Shown: positions 7,891 to 16,903, numbered from the stretch's first letter. The stretch: DNA of 64,000 bases from Psychrobacter urativorans (GCF_904846695.1 NZ_CAJHBR010000006.1:1-64000); one strand, 5' to 3'. The notes: generated by a model not told the origin, from the sequence alone. Translations and numbers: made by a program.

Positions 7891-9003
7891 TTACTGTTGA
7901 TAAATAAGAACATTCTCTTGCCATAGCTGTGGTAGCTTAGCTGATGTTTCTTCCCAAACCTTAGCATCAGCAATAGGTCTGGCATTAGTATATTGAGATT
8001 CAGGTAACAACTTGGCTTGAACATCTTCTGGAATAGTTAAATTAGCAATACGGATAGGGCGAGCGTAACCACGAGCAAGATTCAACTGTCCTTTGTCTGA
8101 CAAAATATGTTCACGTACGAGCATAGCAGCATAAGGGTGCTTAGCGTATCTATTGATAATTGTGGCGTAACCTGATTTTACTGATCCATCACTTGGAATA
8201 ACGACGTCAAAACGAGAGCGGTCAATTTGATCACGATAATTTAACCCATTAAAGTCCCATACTACTGCTACTTCTATCTCACCTTTTTCGAGGTTTGCGA
8301 CTGAAGGGTCAACCATGCCAAGACGCCCTTTTTTAGCTAGATCAGCAAAATATTCCAACGCAGGTTCTAGGTTAGCCTCTGTACCCCCTAAAGCATAATT
8401 AGCCGCTAAGACACCATTAACGGCTTGACTAGCAGAAGATATATCACCAATCGTCACTTTATATTTAGAGTTCTTTAGATCGACCCAGCTTGTAGGGATT
8501 TGATCAACCTTTTGTTTGTCCACTATAAAGGCGATAGTTCCCGTATAAGCAATTACCCAATGTCCATCTTCATCTTTTGCCCAAGCAGGAATTTGCTCCC
8601 ATTTACTAGGCTTATAAGGCAGGCTTATACCTTTTTCTACAGCAACTGGTGCAAAAGATGCACCTACGTCGCCGATATCAGATGTAGCGTTATCTTTTTC
8701 AGCGATAAATTTTGCAATCTCTTGAGCAGAGCTCATATCGACATCTGTGTGTTTGATGCCATATTTAGACTCTAAATCTTCCCATGTTTCTTTCCAGTTT
8801 GCCCAAGTATCCGGCATACCAACACTATTTACCTCACCTTCAGCTTTAGCTTTAGCGGCTAAATCATCAAGTGAGAGCTCCGATGCTTGTTCATACTCTG
8901 TATTAGAAATAGGTGCACTCTTCACATTACTGGAGTTATTACAGCCACTTATTAGAAAGGTGGAGAAAGATAATCCGAAAAATATATAAGACGAAATACG
9001 CAT
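7891..9003 (-). CDS. Periplasmic substrate-binding lipoprotein of an ABC importer
   Basis: A 370-residue extracellular solute-binding protein of the type-2 fold (Fe(III)/thiamine/2-aminoethylphosphonate group). I chose the ATG at 9003 because GGAAAATAGC precedes it and the protein then starts with a clean lipoprotein signal, MRISSYIFFGLSFSTFLISG followed by Cys21; an upstream ATG at 9018 is possible. The mature part contains the WANWKETWEDLESKYGIKH, VNGVLAANYALGGTE and SGYATIINRYAKHPYAAML regions expected of this fold. It is the first gene of the operon and would capture the ligand at the outer face of the inner membrane. Confidence 0.82.
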   Translation of the reverse strand: MRISSYIFFGLSFSTFLISGCNNSSNVKSAPISNTEYEQASELSLDDLAAKAKAEGEVNSVGMPDTWANWKETWEDLESKYGIKHTDVDMSSAQEIAKFIAEKDNATSDIGDVGASFAPVAVEKGISLPYKPSKWEQIPAWAKDEDGHWVIAYTGTIAFIVDKQKVDQIPTSWVDLKNSKYKVTIGDISSASQAVNGVLAANYALGGTEANLEPALEYFADLAKKGRLGMVDPSVANLEKGEIEVAVVWDFNGLNYRDQIDRSRFDVVIPSDGSVKSGYATIINRYAKHPYAAMLVREHILSDKGQLNLARGYARPIRIANLTIPEDVQAKLLPESQYTNARPIADAKVWEETSAKLPQLWQENVLIYQQ

Positions 9004-9210
9004 GAAGCTATTTTCCATATTTTTAGTTAGGTTAAGAGGTTATTTAAAGATATACAGCTACTTTTAATAGGTTGCAATAAAATTACACCACTCCAAATGT
9101 AGCTTATTGATTTTAAATAGGTACTCTAACGATTTAATATGACAGTATTAAGTCAAACCCTGATATCAATCAAGCCACCTAAGTATTTCTAAAAATAGTA
9201 AGCACCCACT

Positions 9211-9570
9211 AGGACGTGTCATCAATTGGCACAGTTATTTTAGAATAAGCTATACTAATTTTATATATAGCAAACTCAGCTCAACCACCAGGACAAGAGG
9301 ACATGCCCTGCATGATGACCAATGGTAGAAAATTAAAGCGCTTCTACTCGGTATGTAGGTATTACCACAAAAGACAACCGATTATCCATAAAAGCAGTTC
9401 TGTACCGCTATAAGACCGTCATCCCTTGGCGTAACCTGCCTCAATGCTTTGGCGACTTCAGAGTGGTTAATACTCGTTTTAGTCGTTGGTCAAAAAAAGG
9501 CGTATGGGAGCAGGTTTTTAATCAGCTGTCTGAACAATCAGATGATGAATATGCCATTCTAGATGCCACG
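9211..9570 (+). mobile_element. IS5-family fragment (5' end of transposase)
   Basis: The stretch opens with GGACGTGTCATCAATTGGCA, which looks like an IS5-type terminal repeat, and then encodes a broken transposase N-terminus in which AVLYRYKTVIPWRNLPQCFG and FRVVNTRFSRWSKKGVWEQV are readable. The reading frame is only clean from about 9375 and is cut at 9570 by the IS3 end that starts at 9571. The catalytic core and right end are missing. Confidence 0.65.
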
Positions 9571-9925
9571 TGAGCTATGCTGAAGAAACCGTAGAGATAA
9601 ACTTGGTAAACTAACGACTCAATGAGGAGTTTATCATGACCAAGAAAATCAGAAACTATAGTACAGAATTCAAAGCTGAAGCCGTTAAGAAGATAGTAGA
9701 TAATAATGGCAATGTTTCAGCGACGGCAAAGCAGCTAGGCATAGTCATGCAAACCTTATCTAACTGGCACAAGAAAGCGAATGAAGGCAAGCTGATCTGT
9801 GCTAAAGAATATGATCCTGAGCTTATGGCAGCTATTCAGGAAATAAAGCAGCTCAAGCGGCAGCTTAAAGTTGCTGAAGAGGAGCGCGAGACTCTAAATG
9901 AGGAGGGATGAAGCGAAGTACTGAT
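9571..9925 (+). mobile_element. Truncated IS3-family element A
   Basis: Left end TGAGCTATGCTGAAGAAACC is nearly identical to the ends of the relic at 3033, followed by orfA at 9636. The element stops within or just after orfA, where the end of another IS3-type element begins at 9926, so orfB and the right terminus are gone. It landed inside the IS5 fragment, which makes it the younger of the two. Confidence 0.65.
9636..9911 (+). CDS. IS3-family transposase OrfA (element truncated)
   Basis: A 91-residue OrfA with an N-terminal helix-turn-helix (YSTEFKAEAVKKIVDNNG, then ATAKQLGIVMQTLSNWHKKA) and a C-terminal leucine-zipper-like coiled coil (IKQLKRQLKVAEEERETL) that normally mediates multimerisation and leads into the frameshift to OrfB. 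The last residues NEEG look foreign, and no orfB follows, so this protein cannot support transposition alone. A good GAGG ribosome binding site precedes the ATG. Confidence 0.75.
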   Translation: MTKKIRNYSTEFKAEAVKKIVDNNGNVSATAKQLGIVMQTLSNWHKKANEGKLICAKEYDPELMAAIQEIKQLKRQLKVAEEERETLNEEG

Positions 9926-9939
9926 TGTAGTGGTCAACT

Positions 9940-10710
9940 AATTTAGGACAGCTGATAAGAGGTTTTGATTAAAGTAACGTTTCTCTTTTTCTAGCAGTGT
10001 TAAATAATTGTTAAAAGTATGCGGTCTCACGGTTTGATAATAGCCCTAGATATAATCAACAATGGCGCTTTTAGCCTCAGCGATATTCTCATAACCACCC
10101 TTTGACATCCATTTTGTTTTAAAGCTCCTGAAGAAGCGTTCAGTTGGGGCGTTGTCCCATGAGCGAGGATTAGCAAAGCACTGCTTTGCCCGAGTGCAAG
10201 GCGGAGGGCTGTGCCCGTAGTGAGTTACCTTTTCGGGTCATACTTTGTGTCATGCCCTCACAACTTGCCACGGATTCAGCGAATGTCTTACTGGTGTAAT
10301 GGGTTCCCTGATCAGAGTAAAACAGCACTCCAATTGGCTGTAAGCGCGTCTGATACGCCATCTGCAGCGCTTTGGTTGTCAGCATACTGTCAGGGGAATC
10401 TGATACAGCAAAGCCAACAATACGCCGAGCATATAAATCTAATACCACAGCAAGATAACACCAGCCGCCTTTGATACGAATATAAGTGAACGTCGCCCGT
10501 CCAGACTTGATTAGGCGCTGCTGGGCTAAAGTTTCTATTTAAGATATTGTGATGCATTTTATGCGCCTCGTCAGCATGCTTATATTTATGCGTCTTTAAC
10601 TGACAGCTTTTAAGCCCCATCTGCGCCATGAGTTTCCCCGCCACATAGCGAGTAAGCTTTATATTATGTTCATTCATTAGTATGGCAACAATTCGGCTTG
10701 TTTTGAGCAA
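9940..10710 (-). pseudogene. IS3-family transposase OrfB, multiply disrupted
   Basis: Reading 5' to 3' on the minus strand, the product begins RIVAILMNEHNIKLTRYVAG, continues through APNQVWTGDV, then shifts frame by one base (GACGTTCACT where GACGTCACT is expected), resumes at YARRIVGFAVSDSPDSM, keeps the second catalytic Asp in FYSDQGTHYTS, is interrupted by a 64-bp foreign segment just before the expected WDNAPTERFF, and resumes with the catalytic-Glu region RSFKTKWMSKGGYENIAEAK before a premature stop at DYI. It is dead. Confidence 0.8.
10160..10223. repeat. 64-bp palindrome-bearing insertion inside transposase
   Basis: Compared with the normal codon order of IS3 transposases (GN-C-WDNAPTE), this segment replaces about one codon. 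It carries the perfect palindrome GCAAAGCACTGCTTTGC (10173-10189) and a GGGCTGTGCCC hairpin (10207-10217). It is more GC-rich than its surroundings. Its origin is unknown. Confidence 0.5.
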
Positions 10711-10953
10711 TAACGCTCAACTATTCGTTTTATCATTACCGCCTCAACATAAAAAAAACGAAAGAACCGGAGAAGTGTCTTTCGCTTAGGACCTGCATAG
10801 CTATACCAATTTACAACTAATCTAATACCAGTATAGAAAATATAACACTACAGTGCGGCGTGGGTCAAGTTATCTAATAATCCTTAGACAAACACCCTCT
10901 TCCTTGCTCTCTTTTTTAAGTTCTCCAAAACTATTAACTTGTTTAGCATGCTA

Positions 10954-11286
10954 CTATATCACTTTTTCACTAATACAATCGCTTTTATGCAGTGCGTTAT
11001 AGAGCCTTGTCTCTGCAACTTTTATCAACGCCTCACGCTTAGCATAAATGTAGGTTTGGGTAGCATTTGTATTAGATAATCGAGCTCGGTTGTTTTGTTC
11101 TTGCCATCCGATAATATTCTGCAAAAGATCGGCACAATAAGCTTCGTGAGCCTCATCAAATAATGGGGTATCAACAGTAGGCGCACTACCAATGTCATCT
11201 GCGACCGTAGTGATTGCCAACATCATGATAGCGTCAAAACTTTGCGAGCTAACTTGTACATCATTTTGCTTTTTCATATCGAACAT
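10954..11286 (-). CDS. Hypothetical protein, 110 aa
   Basis: A soluble, mainly helical protein of 110 residues with an acidic centre and a tail ending LYNALHKSDCISEKVI. The start ATG at 11286 follows AAAAGGGTAAGA, a reasonable ribosome binding site; an internal ATG three codons later is also possible. I do not recognise the family. Its start lies four bases after the stop of the small gene at 11291-11434, so the two may be the surviving end of an older operon caught between two IS3 remnants. Confidence 0.5.
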   Translation of the reverse strand: MFDMKKQNDVQVSSQSFDAIMMLAITTVADDIGSAPTVDTPLFDEAHEAYCADLLQNIIGWQEQNNRARLSNTNATQTYIYAKREALIKVAETRLYNALHKSDCISEKVI

Positions 11287-11290
11287 CTTC

Positions 11291-11434
11291 TTACCCTTTT
11301 AAGTTTAAAAATGATTGTCTATGCTGGCTAACTCTTAATTTTCTGCTCAGGAATTTATAATTCGCTATATTAAGTTGTTGATGTGACAAACTAATGACAT
11401 CATCATAATTATTTTTAATACGTAATTGCAGCAT
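11291..11434 (-). CDS. Small hypothetical ORF or C-terminal remnant, 47 aa
   Basis: From the ATG at 11432-11434 the frame gives MLQLRIKNNYDDVISLSHQQ and ends NLKG just before the next gene. The same frame is open about nine codons further upstream without a start, and a neighbouring frame upstream (about 11465-11560) reads DNPRAVHDLEELVKWINNDI, so this may be the C-terminal end of a longer gene broken by a frameshift. The family is not recognised. Confidence 0.35.
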   Translation of the reverse strand: MLQLRIKNNYDDVISLSHQQLNIANYKFLSRKLRVSQHRQSFLNLKG

Positions 11435-11536
11435 ACAGCCAATATTAGTTTTGACTACATCTCACAGTTTTCCTCTAAGTTGAACCTATAGTTTGCGATA
11501 TCATTATTAATCCACTTTACCAGCTCTTCCAGATCA

Positions 11537-12500
11537 TGAACCGCCCTCGGATTGTCGAAGACTCAATATTCTGAGAGAATACGACAATAAAAAGACAAGC
11601 CTATACTCCTGAGATTAAAGAACGCACTGTTCGCATGCTCATTGAAGTATTAAGCGACTATCCCTCTACATGGTCAGCCATCCAAGCCATAGCATCAAAG
11701 ATTGGCTGTACACCTGAGACCCTGCGATCATGGCATAAGAAGAACATAGAACAAACCACTCCAGCATCATTGCAAGCTCAAAGCCAAGAGCAACGTATTA
11801 AAGAGCTTAAACGCGAGAATAACTGACCGTCAGCAAGCCAACGAAATTATACGCAAGGCTGCTGGGATTGAAGCCCAAGCGGAGACGGGCCGTCCACCCA
11901 AATAATGGTCGACTTTATTGATGACCATAAAAACAATTATGGGACCCTAGCCATCTGCCGAGTACTACCGATTGCCCCATCAAATTATTATGGTGCTCAA
12001 AACTTAAGCGACAACCCACATAAGCGTTCACTGCGCAGTCAGCATGACCTACAAGGCGTCTGGCGTGGCAAAGGCAAGATTACCACCAACAGCCGTAACG
12101 ACCCAAAGCGCGCTGACGATCTAGTCAATCGCAACTTCAATGCCCATCGTCCTAATCAGCTTTGGGTTGCAGATTTTACCTATATCAAGACACTGAGTGG
12201 CTGGGTTTATACTGCTTTTATTATTGATGTGTTTGCTCGCGTCATTGTGGGCTGGAAAGTATCCAATCGCATGAACACCGATATGGTGATGGCCGCACTC
12301 AACCAAGCGATAACAGATAGAAATAAGCCTAAAGATGTGATTCATCATAGTGATAGAGGGGTTCAGTATTCATTCATTCGCTACACAGATAAGATGGCTG
12401 ACTGCGGTGTTATTGCGTCTGTTGGCACTACGGGTGATTCTTATGACAATGCACTGGCTGAAACGGTCAATAGGCTGTACAAGTCTGAGGTAACTGACTA
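11537..12500 (+). mobile_element. Truncated IS3-family element C
   Basis: Left terminus TGAACCGCCCTCGGATTGTC at 11537 resembles the left arm of the palindrome at 3305. orfA and orfB follow, both defective, and the right part is replaced by the IS1595 element that begins at 12501. Confidence 0.7.
11581..11906 (+). pseudogene. IS3-family OrfA, start codon lost and frameshifted
   Basis: The frame reads TIKRQAYTPEIKERTVRMLI and continues through a helix-turn-helix (AIASKIGCTPETLRSWHKKN). The position expected to be ATG is ACG at 11581; an internal ATG at 11635 is available but would remove most of the first helix. The frame ends at ENN-stop (11826) because bases are missing; one frame over it resumes as RQQANEIIRKAAGIEAQAET and ends at a TAA at 11904-11906. 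Confidence 0.75.
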
Positions 12501-12503
12501 GGG
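11905..12503 (+). pseudogene. IS3-family OrfB, internally deleted and 3' truncated
   Basis: The open frame gives 198 residues beginning MVDFIDDHKNNYGTLAICRV. Between RSQHD and LQGVWRGKGK a block of about 40-50 residues found in related transposases is missing. The DDE core is partly present: first Asp in WVADFTYIKTLSGWVYTAFI, second in HHSDRGVQY. The third acidic residue (Glu in DNALAETVNRLYKSE) remains, but the protein stops at VTD because the TAG is formed by the junction with IS1595. Confidence 0.78.
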
Positions 12504-13208
12504 GCTGTCCTAGATAACTAGTTCAGTTCCTGTTTAACCCATTGTTTTAGCTGATGTAATTGGCGTTTTGGATCACTGTAATTAAAACGCCACTCGCATT
12601 CCTTTAAAAACAGATGGAAATGCTCTTTTGGGATGCCATTATATTTACGCATATGACGCTTTGCTTGACTCCAAAAGTTCTCTATTCCGTTAATATGATT
12701 ACTGTCTTGTGCAAATTCTTTTGAATGATTAATGCGGTAATGGGTAAACTCACTGACATCAAGGGCGTTGTAACTTCTGAATGAGTCAGTATATACAATG
12801 CTATCAGGCTTTACTTTCTCTCTTATAATAGGGATTAGGGTATCGGCTCTGGCATTAGGGATAATACAAGCATAGACGCTACCATTGCGCTTAAGCAGTC
12901 CAAAAACAGGCACTTTGTTACCAGCACCGCGACCACGTTTGCCTTTGCGTCTGCCGCCAAAGTAGCTCTCATCAACTTCTATTTCGCCTTCTAGAAGGCC
13001 AGGCTCCTGACTATTTTCATAAATCAATAGTCTTAGCCTGTGAAAGTAATAGCTGGCTGTTGTTTTATTAACACCCACTAAGCTTGCTGCTGTTCTTGCG
13101 GTAGAACCGGCAACAAATAGTTCAATAAGTCTGGTTTGTTTGTACCAACTTAATCTACTCTTTCTCATATGACTATCCTAGATTATTTTACTTATCTAGG
13201 ACAGCCCC
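12501..13208 (-). mobile_element. Intact IS1595-family element (IS1016-like), 708 bp
   Basis: Perfect 17-bp terminal inverted repeats GGGGCTGTCCTAGATAA at 12501-12517 and TTATCTAGGACAGCCCC at 13192-13208 flank one transposase gene. The family normally makes an 8-bp target duplication, but the flanks here (ACTGACTA on the left, CTGTTTTT on the right) do not match, so the element has probably deleted or recombined neighbouring DNA after insertion. Confidence 0.85.
12518..13168 (-). CDS. IS1595-family transposase
   Basis: A 216-residue DDE transposase of the ISXO2/IS1016 type. An N-terminal helix-turn-helix (LFVAGSTARTAASLVGVNKT) precedes the catalytic domain with first Asp in EIEVDESYFGGRRKGKRGRG, second Asp in IVYTDSFRSYN and the later catalytic position in NHINGIENFWSQAKRHMRKY. 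The length and motifs are complete, so the element is potentially active. The gene sits inside perfect inverted repeats and reads in the same direction as the helicase it truncates. Confidence 0.88.
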   Translation of the reverse strand: MRKSRLSWYKQTRLIELFVAGSTARTAASLVGVNKTTASYYFHRLRLLIYENSQEPGLLEGEIEVDESYFGGRRKGKRGRGAGNKVPVFGLLKRNGSVYACIIPNARADTLIPIIREKVKPDSIVYTDSFRSYNALDVSEFTHYRINHSKEFAQDSNHINGIENFWSQAKRHMRKYNGIPKEHFHLFLKECEWRFNYSDPKRQLHQLKQWVKQELN

Positions 13209-15507
13209 CTGTTTTTTTGAAGTCCTCCAGCCACTTTTTCAACCCAATAACATCGAAAGCTTGTGCCCCGTAACCAATGTTGAGCAAATCATCAGGTAAA
13301 TACTCATCAAATTTTTCAGTCATCTTGAAAGGTACAGTTGCAGCAAGCTCAGTTGCTGTAGGTAATACCTGATTGGCAAGCTTCTGTAAAAATTGACAAA
13401 CCTGAACCGAATCAATCTTATTAACACAAATAACACCTGCATATGCTTCAACAGTGAAGTCATCTCGTATAAGCAACGCCGTTAAGGTATTTACAATTTT
13501 ATCTCCACGCCACATAAATATATAACTATTTCCATCTTTGTCTACAACAGGCTGATTACTTAAATCATACCTATTAAAAGTATCAATACTTTCTGAAAAT
13601 AATTGTCTTGCCGTTTTATCAGCAAAATCTAAATGTTGCTCACCAACTTGAATACGGTAATCACCGTTACTTAATACCTCATACATCTCTTGGCTTACTC
13701 GGTCATGTATCGACATACTACCGCCACCAAAAGTTGGAGGCTTGCCACCACCTTTGACAGAGATAACATCAACTACTTTTTTATCCATGTCAATATTTTT
13801 GACTTGCCAGCGTTTACCCCCAAAAATAATATATTGCTCAGGTAACAACATGGTCTCAATTGGTAAAGTGCCAAGCGTTCTATTACCAGTTACGATACGG
13901 TATTCTTCTGGCGTCTTAAAGACTGCATAAAAAGTATAATGACTAACAATACACTCACCGACAACACCTAACACCAATTGATTATTACCAAGCTGAGTAA
14001 GTAGCTGCAACTCTCCCATTTGACTAAGTAGAGACTTAAAGTGCGCTGGTTGTATTTGTTGAAAGGGTCCTTGTCTACATAACAGTATATAAAGCTGGTC
14101 GGCACGAATACCGCCCCATTGACCGATAGTCGCTAGCACCTGATGCAATAGCGTTGAGAAGTGATATAACGACGTATCGGCAGGTTCAAACCACTTATCA
14201 ACAATCAACAGTCTTATCATTGCAAATGACTGGATTAATTCAAGACGTAGCTTGTCAATGAGACTGGTATCTTTATCAATCTCTTTTTCAGTAATCAACA
14301 TTCTAAGTACTGCCGAACCACCACGCCTACCCGAACGCCCAAGCCGTTGCCTAAGACTGGCTACAGAGTGCGGAGCCGTCACTTGCACTACAGTATCAAC
14401 CTTACCAATATCAATCCCTAGCTCTAAGGTCATAGTACACACGGCGGTAGTCGGCAACGCTTCTTTCTGTAATCGTGTTTCCAAGCTTTCTCTAAGCTCT
14501 TTTGACAATGAGCCGTGATGAGGGAAGAACTCATTAGGCACGATATTATAATCACACAAATCACTAAGCGCTGTCGCTATCATCTCCGTACGTCTACGGC
14601 TATTAGCAAATATTAGATGACTACCACCACGGCATAATCGGTATAAGTCCGAACAAACTTGCGCCTCAGCAGTATAAGGATACTGAATACCAATATTTTG
14701 AGAGTCAGAACTTGCAATACTATTCTTTTTAGAACCTGACTCAAGTGCTAATTGACTAGGCTCTATGTAACCTTTTACTTGTACTTTAATACTAGCCTTT
14801 GCGTCATCATCTTCAATAATGACGCAAGGTAGTGACTGATTAGGCCTTAATGACTGCGGTACGCTTTTCAGATCTCCCAACGTTGCACTCAGCGCTACTC
14901 TCGGAATAGGTGAATTTAAACGTTCAGTGACATGCTCAAGCCGCGTCAAAAGAGATAATAAATGCTGACCACGCTCGCTACCCAAAAAAGCATGAAACTC
15001 ATCAATCACAATATATTTTAGGCTACTAAAAGCTTGTTTGACCCAACCTGAATCCCGAATCAATAAAGATTCAAGCGACTCAGGCGTAATCAAAATAATT
15101 CCTGATGGCGACTTTTTTTGTTTATTCTTTTTACTCTGTGGGCTATCGCCATGCCATGGCGTCACTTGCATATCAAGCAACTCTGCTAGACTCTCAAGCC
15201 TTCGATATTGATCATTAATGAGCGCTTTCAGTGGGCTAATATATAGAATGCCTACTCCGTTACCTTGACCATCTTTTTCATACCTGTCTACATTTTTGCT
15301 ATCATATGACTTGACAAGGGCACTACACGCTGGCAAAAAGAACGCTTCAGTTTTGCCGGCAGCAGTCGCCGCACTAATAAGTACGTCGGTTTTTCCAGAC
15401 AAAACTGGTGCAACAGCCTTAGCCTGCACTTCACGCAATCCACTCCAACCTTGGTTAAATATCCAACGCTGTATACGGAAGTCGAGCTGGAGATGAACAT
15501 CTCTCAA
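13192..15507 (-). CDS. Lhr/BrxHI-like DEAD/DEAH-box helicase, 3' end cut by IS1595
   Basis: A superfamily-2 helicase of 771 residues. Visible motifs are a Q-like LREVQAKAV, Walker A AATAAGKTE (about 43-51), ILITPESLESLL, DEFH in IVIDEFHAF, SATLG, ELGIDIG and QRLGRSGRRGG, followed by a long C-terminal domain. This order fits Lhr-type helicases and the BrxHI helicases of BREX loci. The start is a TTG at 15507, since the nearby ATGs are out of frame. The final residues GGCPR and the stop are encoded by the IS1595 terminal repeat, so the native C-terminus is lost. It follows the ATPase gene by 39 bases and is the last gene of the operon. Confidence 0.82.
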   Translation of the reverse strand: MRDVHLQLDFRIQRWIFNQGWSGLREVQAKAVAPVLSGKTDVLISAATAAGKTEAFFLPACSALVKSYDSKNVDRYEKDGQGNGVGILYISPLKALINDQYRRLESLAELLDMQVTPWHGDSPQSKKNKQKKSPSGIILITPESLESLLIRDSGWVKQAFSSLKYIVIDEFHAFLGSERGQHLLSLLTRLEHVTERLNSPIPRVALSATLGDLKSVPQSLRPNQSLPCVIIEDDDAKASIKVQVKGYIEPSQLALESGSKKNSIASSDSQNIGIQYPYTAEAQVCSDLYRLCRGGSHLIFANSRRRTEMIATALSDLCDYNIVPNEFFPHHGSLSKELRESLETRLQKEALPTTAVCTMTLELGIDIGKVDTVVQVTAPHSVASLRQRLGRSGRRGGSAVLRMLITEKEIDKDTSLIDKLRLELIQSFAMIRLLIVDKWFEPADTSLYHFSTLLHQVLATIGQWGGIRADQLYILLCRQGPFQQIQPAHFKSLLSQMGELQLLTQLGNNQLVLGVVGECIVSHYTFYAVFKTPEEYRIVTGNRTLGTLPIETMLLPEQYIIFGGKRWQVKNIDMDKKVVDVISVKGGGKPPTFGGGSMSIHDRVSQEMYEVLSNGDYRIQVGEQHLDFADKTARQLFSESIDTFNRYDLSNQPVVDKDGNSYIFMWRGDKIVNTLTALLIRDDFTVEAYAGVICVNKIDSVQVCQFLQKLANQVLPTATELAATVPFKMTEKFDEYLPDDLLNIGYGAQAFDVIGLKKWLEDFKKTGGCPR

Positions 15508-15546
15508 AGGTGGTTTCTCATATTTTTTGTTAAAATTATTATTGAC

Positions 15547-16866
15547 CTATAACCTAAAATCGGCAAGTTCGTCTTCCTCATTCATACTACTCATATCAAT
15601 ATCAATATCCATATCAGAGGGCATTTCAGGGTCAATAGATACTGAGTTAATAAGTTGATCCCACGAAATAGCTGGATTTTGATCAATGACAGCTAACATA
15701 TCCAAAAATGCTTTAATGGTATTGCGAGGTGTTCTAAAATAAGCATCACCTATCGTTTGACTGCAATGCTGTAAAAAAGCTTGCAAGGACTCATCAGGTA
15801 CTAGATATTCTGCTTCATCACCACCTGCATAAACATGACGCAGGTTTTTCAGTAAAATATACAGCTCTTCTGGTGTGAGACTTGATAAATGCAGTGCAGG
15901 AGACGAATAGTCGATCACGCCTGCCTGCTTAGCAAAGCTATTATCTGCTAAGCGCGTTTGCAAGGCATCATAGCTATACAATCCTTTACGCGGATCAAGT
16001 AAGAACTCAGGCGTACCGCCTAACAAAAATCCTAGATGCTCAGCGGTACCTTGCAAACAGTCATTTAGAATACGCAGTATCTGCTCATAATTGGCTTGGC
16101 GTGCTTGTGTGCTATTAAGCTTATACAAGTTGACCATCTCATCGAGATTGACTAACAAACCTTGATAGCCGGCCTGCCGTACGAATAGACTCATGATTTT
16201 AAGTGCATCATAAAAAGACGCGTCAGATATGATAGTACGCACACCTAAATCGCGCCTTGCATCAGTCTTAGCTGAGTACTCTGCACGCAACCATCGAATC
16301 GCATTGACCTTTAACTCATCATTATCTTCTTCGTGACCTCGCCAATAAGCTTCAATAACTTTAGCAAAGTCGTAACCGCCAACCAATTCTGTCAATTCAG
16401 CTAACTTGTCTTGGATAACATCGCTAATTGCCTCACCTGTACTATCCGCTTGTTTGCGGGCTTCAGTAATGAAACGTTCGACCACACTGGCCAAACCATT
16501 ACCATCCGGTTTATTGCGAGTAGATAGATTGCGCATAAGCTCAGAGTATAAGTTTCTTGCTTGTCCTGACGATGCTTGAATACGTCTATCAGGTGATAAA
16601 TCAGCATTAACAGTGACCAACTTACGCTCAAGCGCAATTGCCCTTACCACACTCAAAAAAAAGGTCTTACCTGAACCATACTCGCCAATAATAAGACGAA
16701 ACGCCGAGCCACCATCAGCGACGCGCTCAATATCACTTATTAGCGCTCTAAGCTCATTGATACGTCCTACTTGGATGTGCTGAATACCAACCTTAGGTGT
16801 GACTCCTGCCTTGAGCGACTGAATGATAGCATCGCGCTCTTTTGCTCTAATTTTTTTACCGGTCAT
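15547..16866 (-). CDS. BrxD-like ATP-binding protein (DUF2791 P-loop family)
   Basis: A 439-residue P-loop ATPase. Walker A is GEYGSGKTFF near residue 62, Walker B is LLVNLDEMVNL near 245, and GFLLGGTPEFL with the sensor-like region follows, as in the BrxD/DUF2791 proteins of BREX loci. The C-terminus is a strongly acidic stretch rich in DMDIDIDMSS. AAGGA lies seven bases before the ATG. It is encoded between a TerB-domain protein and a BrxHI-like helicase, with 37- and 39-base gaps, so the three proteins probably form a nucleotide-driven DNA-acting complex. No PglZ, PglX or BrxC is nearby, so this is not a full BREX system. Confidence 0.78.
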   Translation of the reverse strand: MTGKKIRAKERDAIIQSLKAGVTPKVGIQHIQVGRINELRALISDIERVADGGSAFRLIIGEYGSGKTFFLSVVRAIALERKLVTVNADLSPDRRIQASSGQARNLYSELMRNLSTRNKPDGNGLASVVERFITEARKQADSTGEAISDVIQDKLAELTELVGGYDFAKVIEAYWRGHEEDNDELKVNAIRWLRAEYSAKTDARRDLGVRTIISDASFYDALKIMSLFVRQAGYQGLLVNLDEMVNLYKLNSTQARQANYEQILRILNDCLQGTAEHLGFLLGGTPEFLLDPRKGLYSYDALQTRLADNSFAKQAGVIDYSSPALHLSSLTPEELYILLKNLRHVYAGGDEAEYLVPDESLQAFLQHCSQTIGDAYFRTPRNTIKAFLDMLAVIDQNPAISWDQLINSVSIDPEMPSDMDIDIDMSSMNEEDELADFRL

Positions 16867-16903
16867 TATTTATCCTTGATAGCTCTATTATTGATTCTTA
16901 TTT

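Larger units (their letters stand above)
9926..10800 (-). mobile_element. Degenerate IS3-family element B (minus orientation)
   Basis: The right terminus TGTAGTGGTCAACTAATTTA starts at 9926. Reading the minus strand, the body encodes the DDE transposase OrfB but is damaged at least four times: a missing 5' part and orfA, a one-base insertion near 10490, a 64-bp insertion at 10160-10223 and an in-frame TAG near 10050. The distal end near 10800 is not recognisable. Confidence 0.7.
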
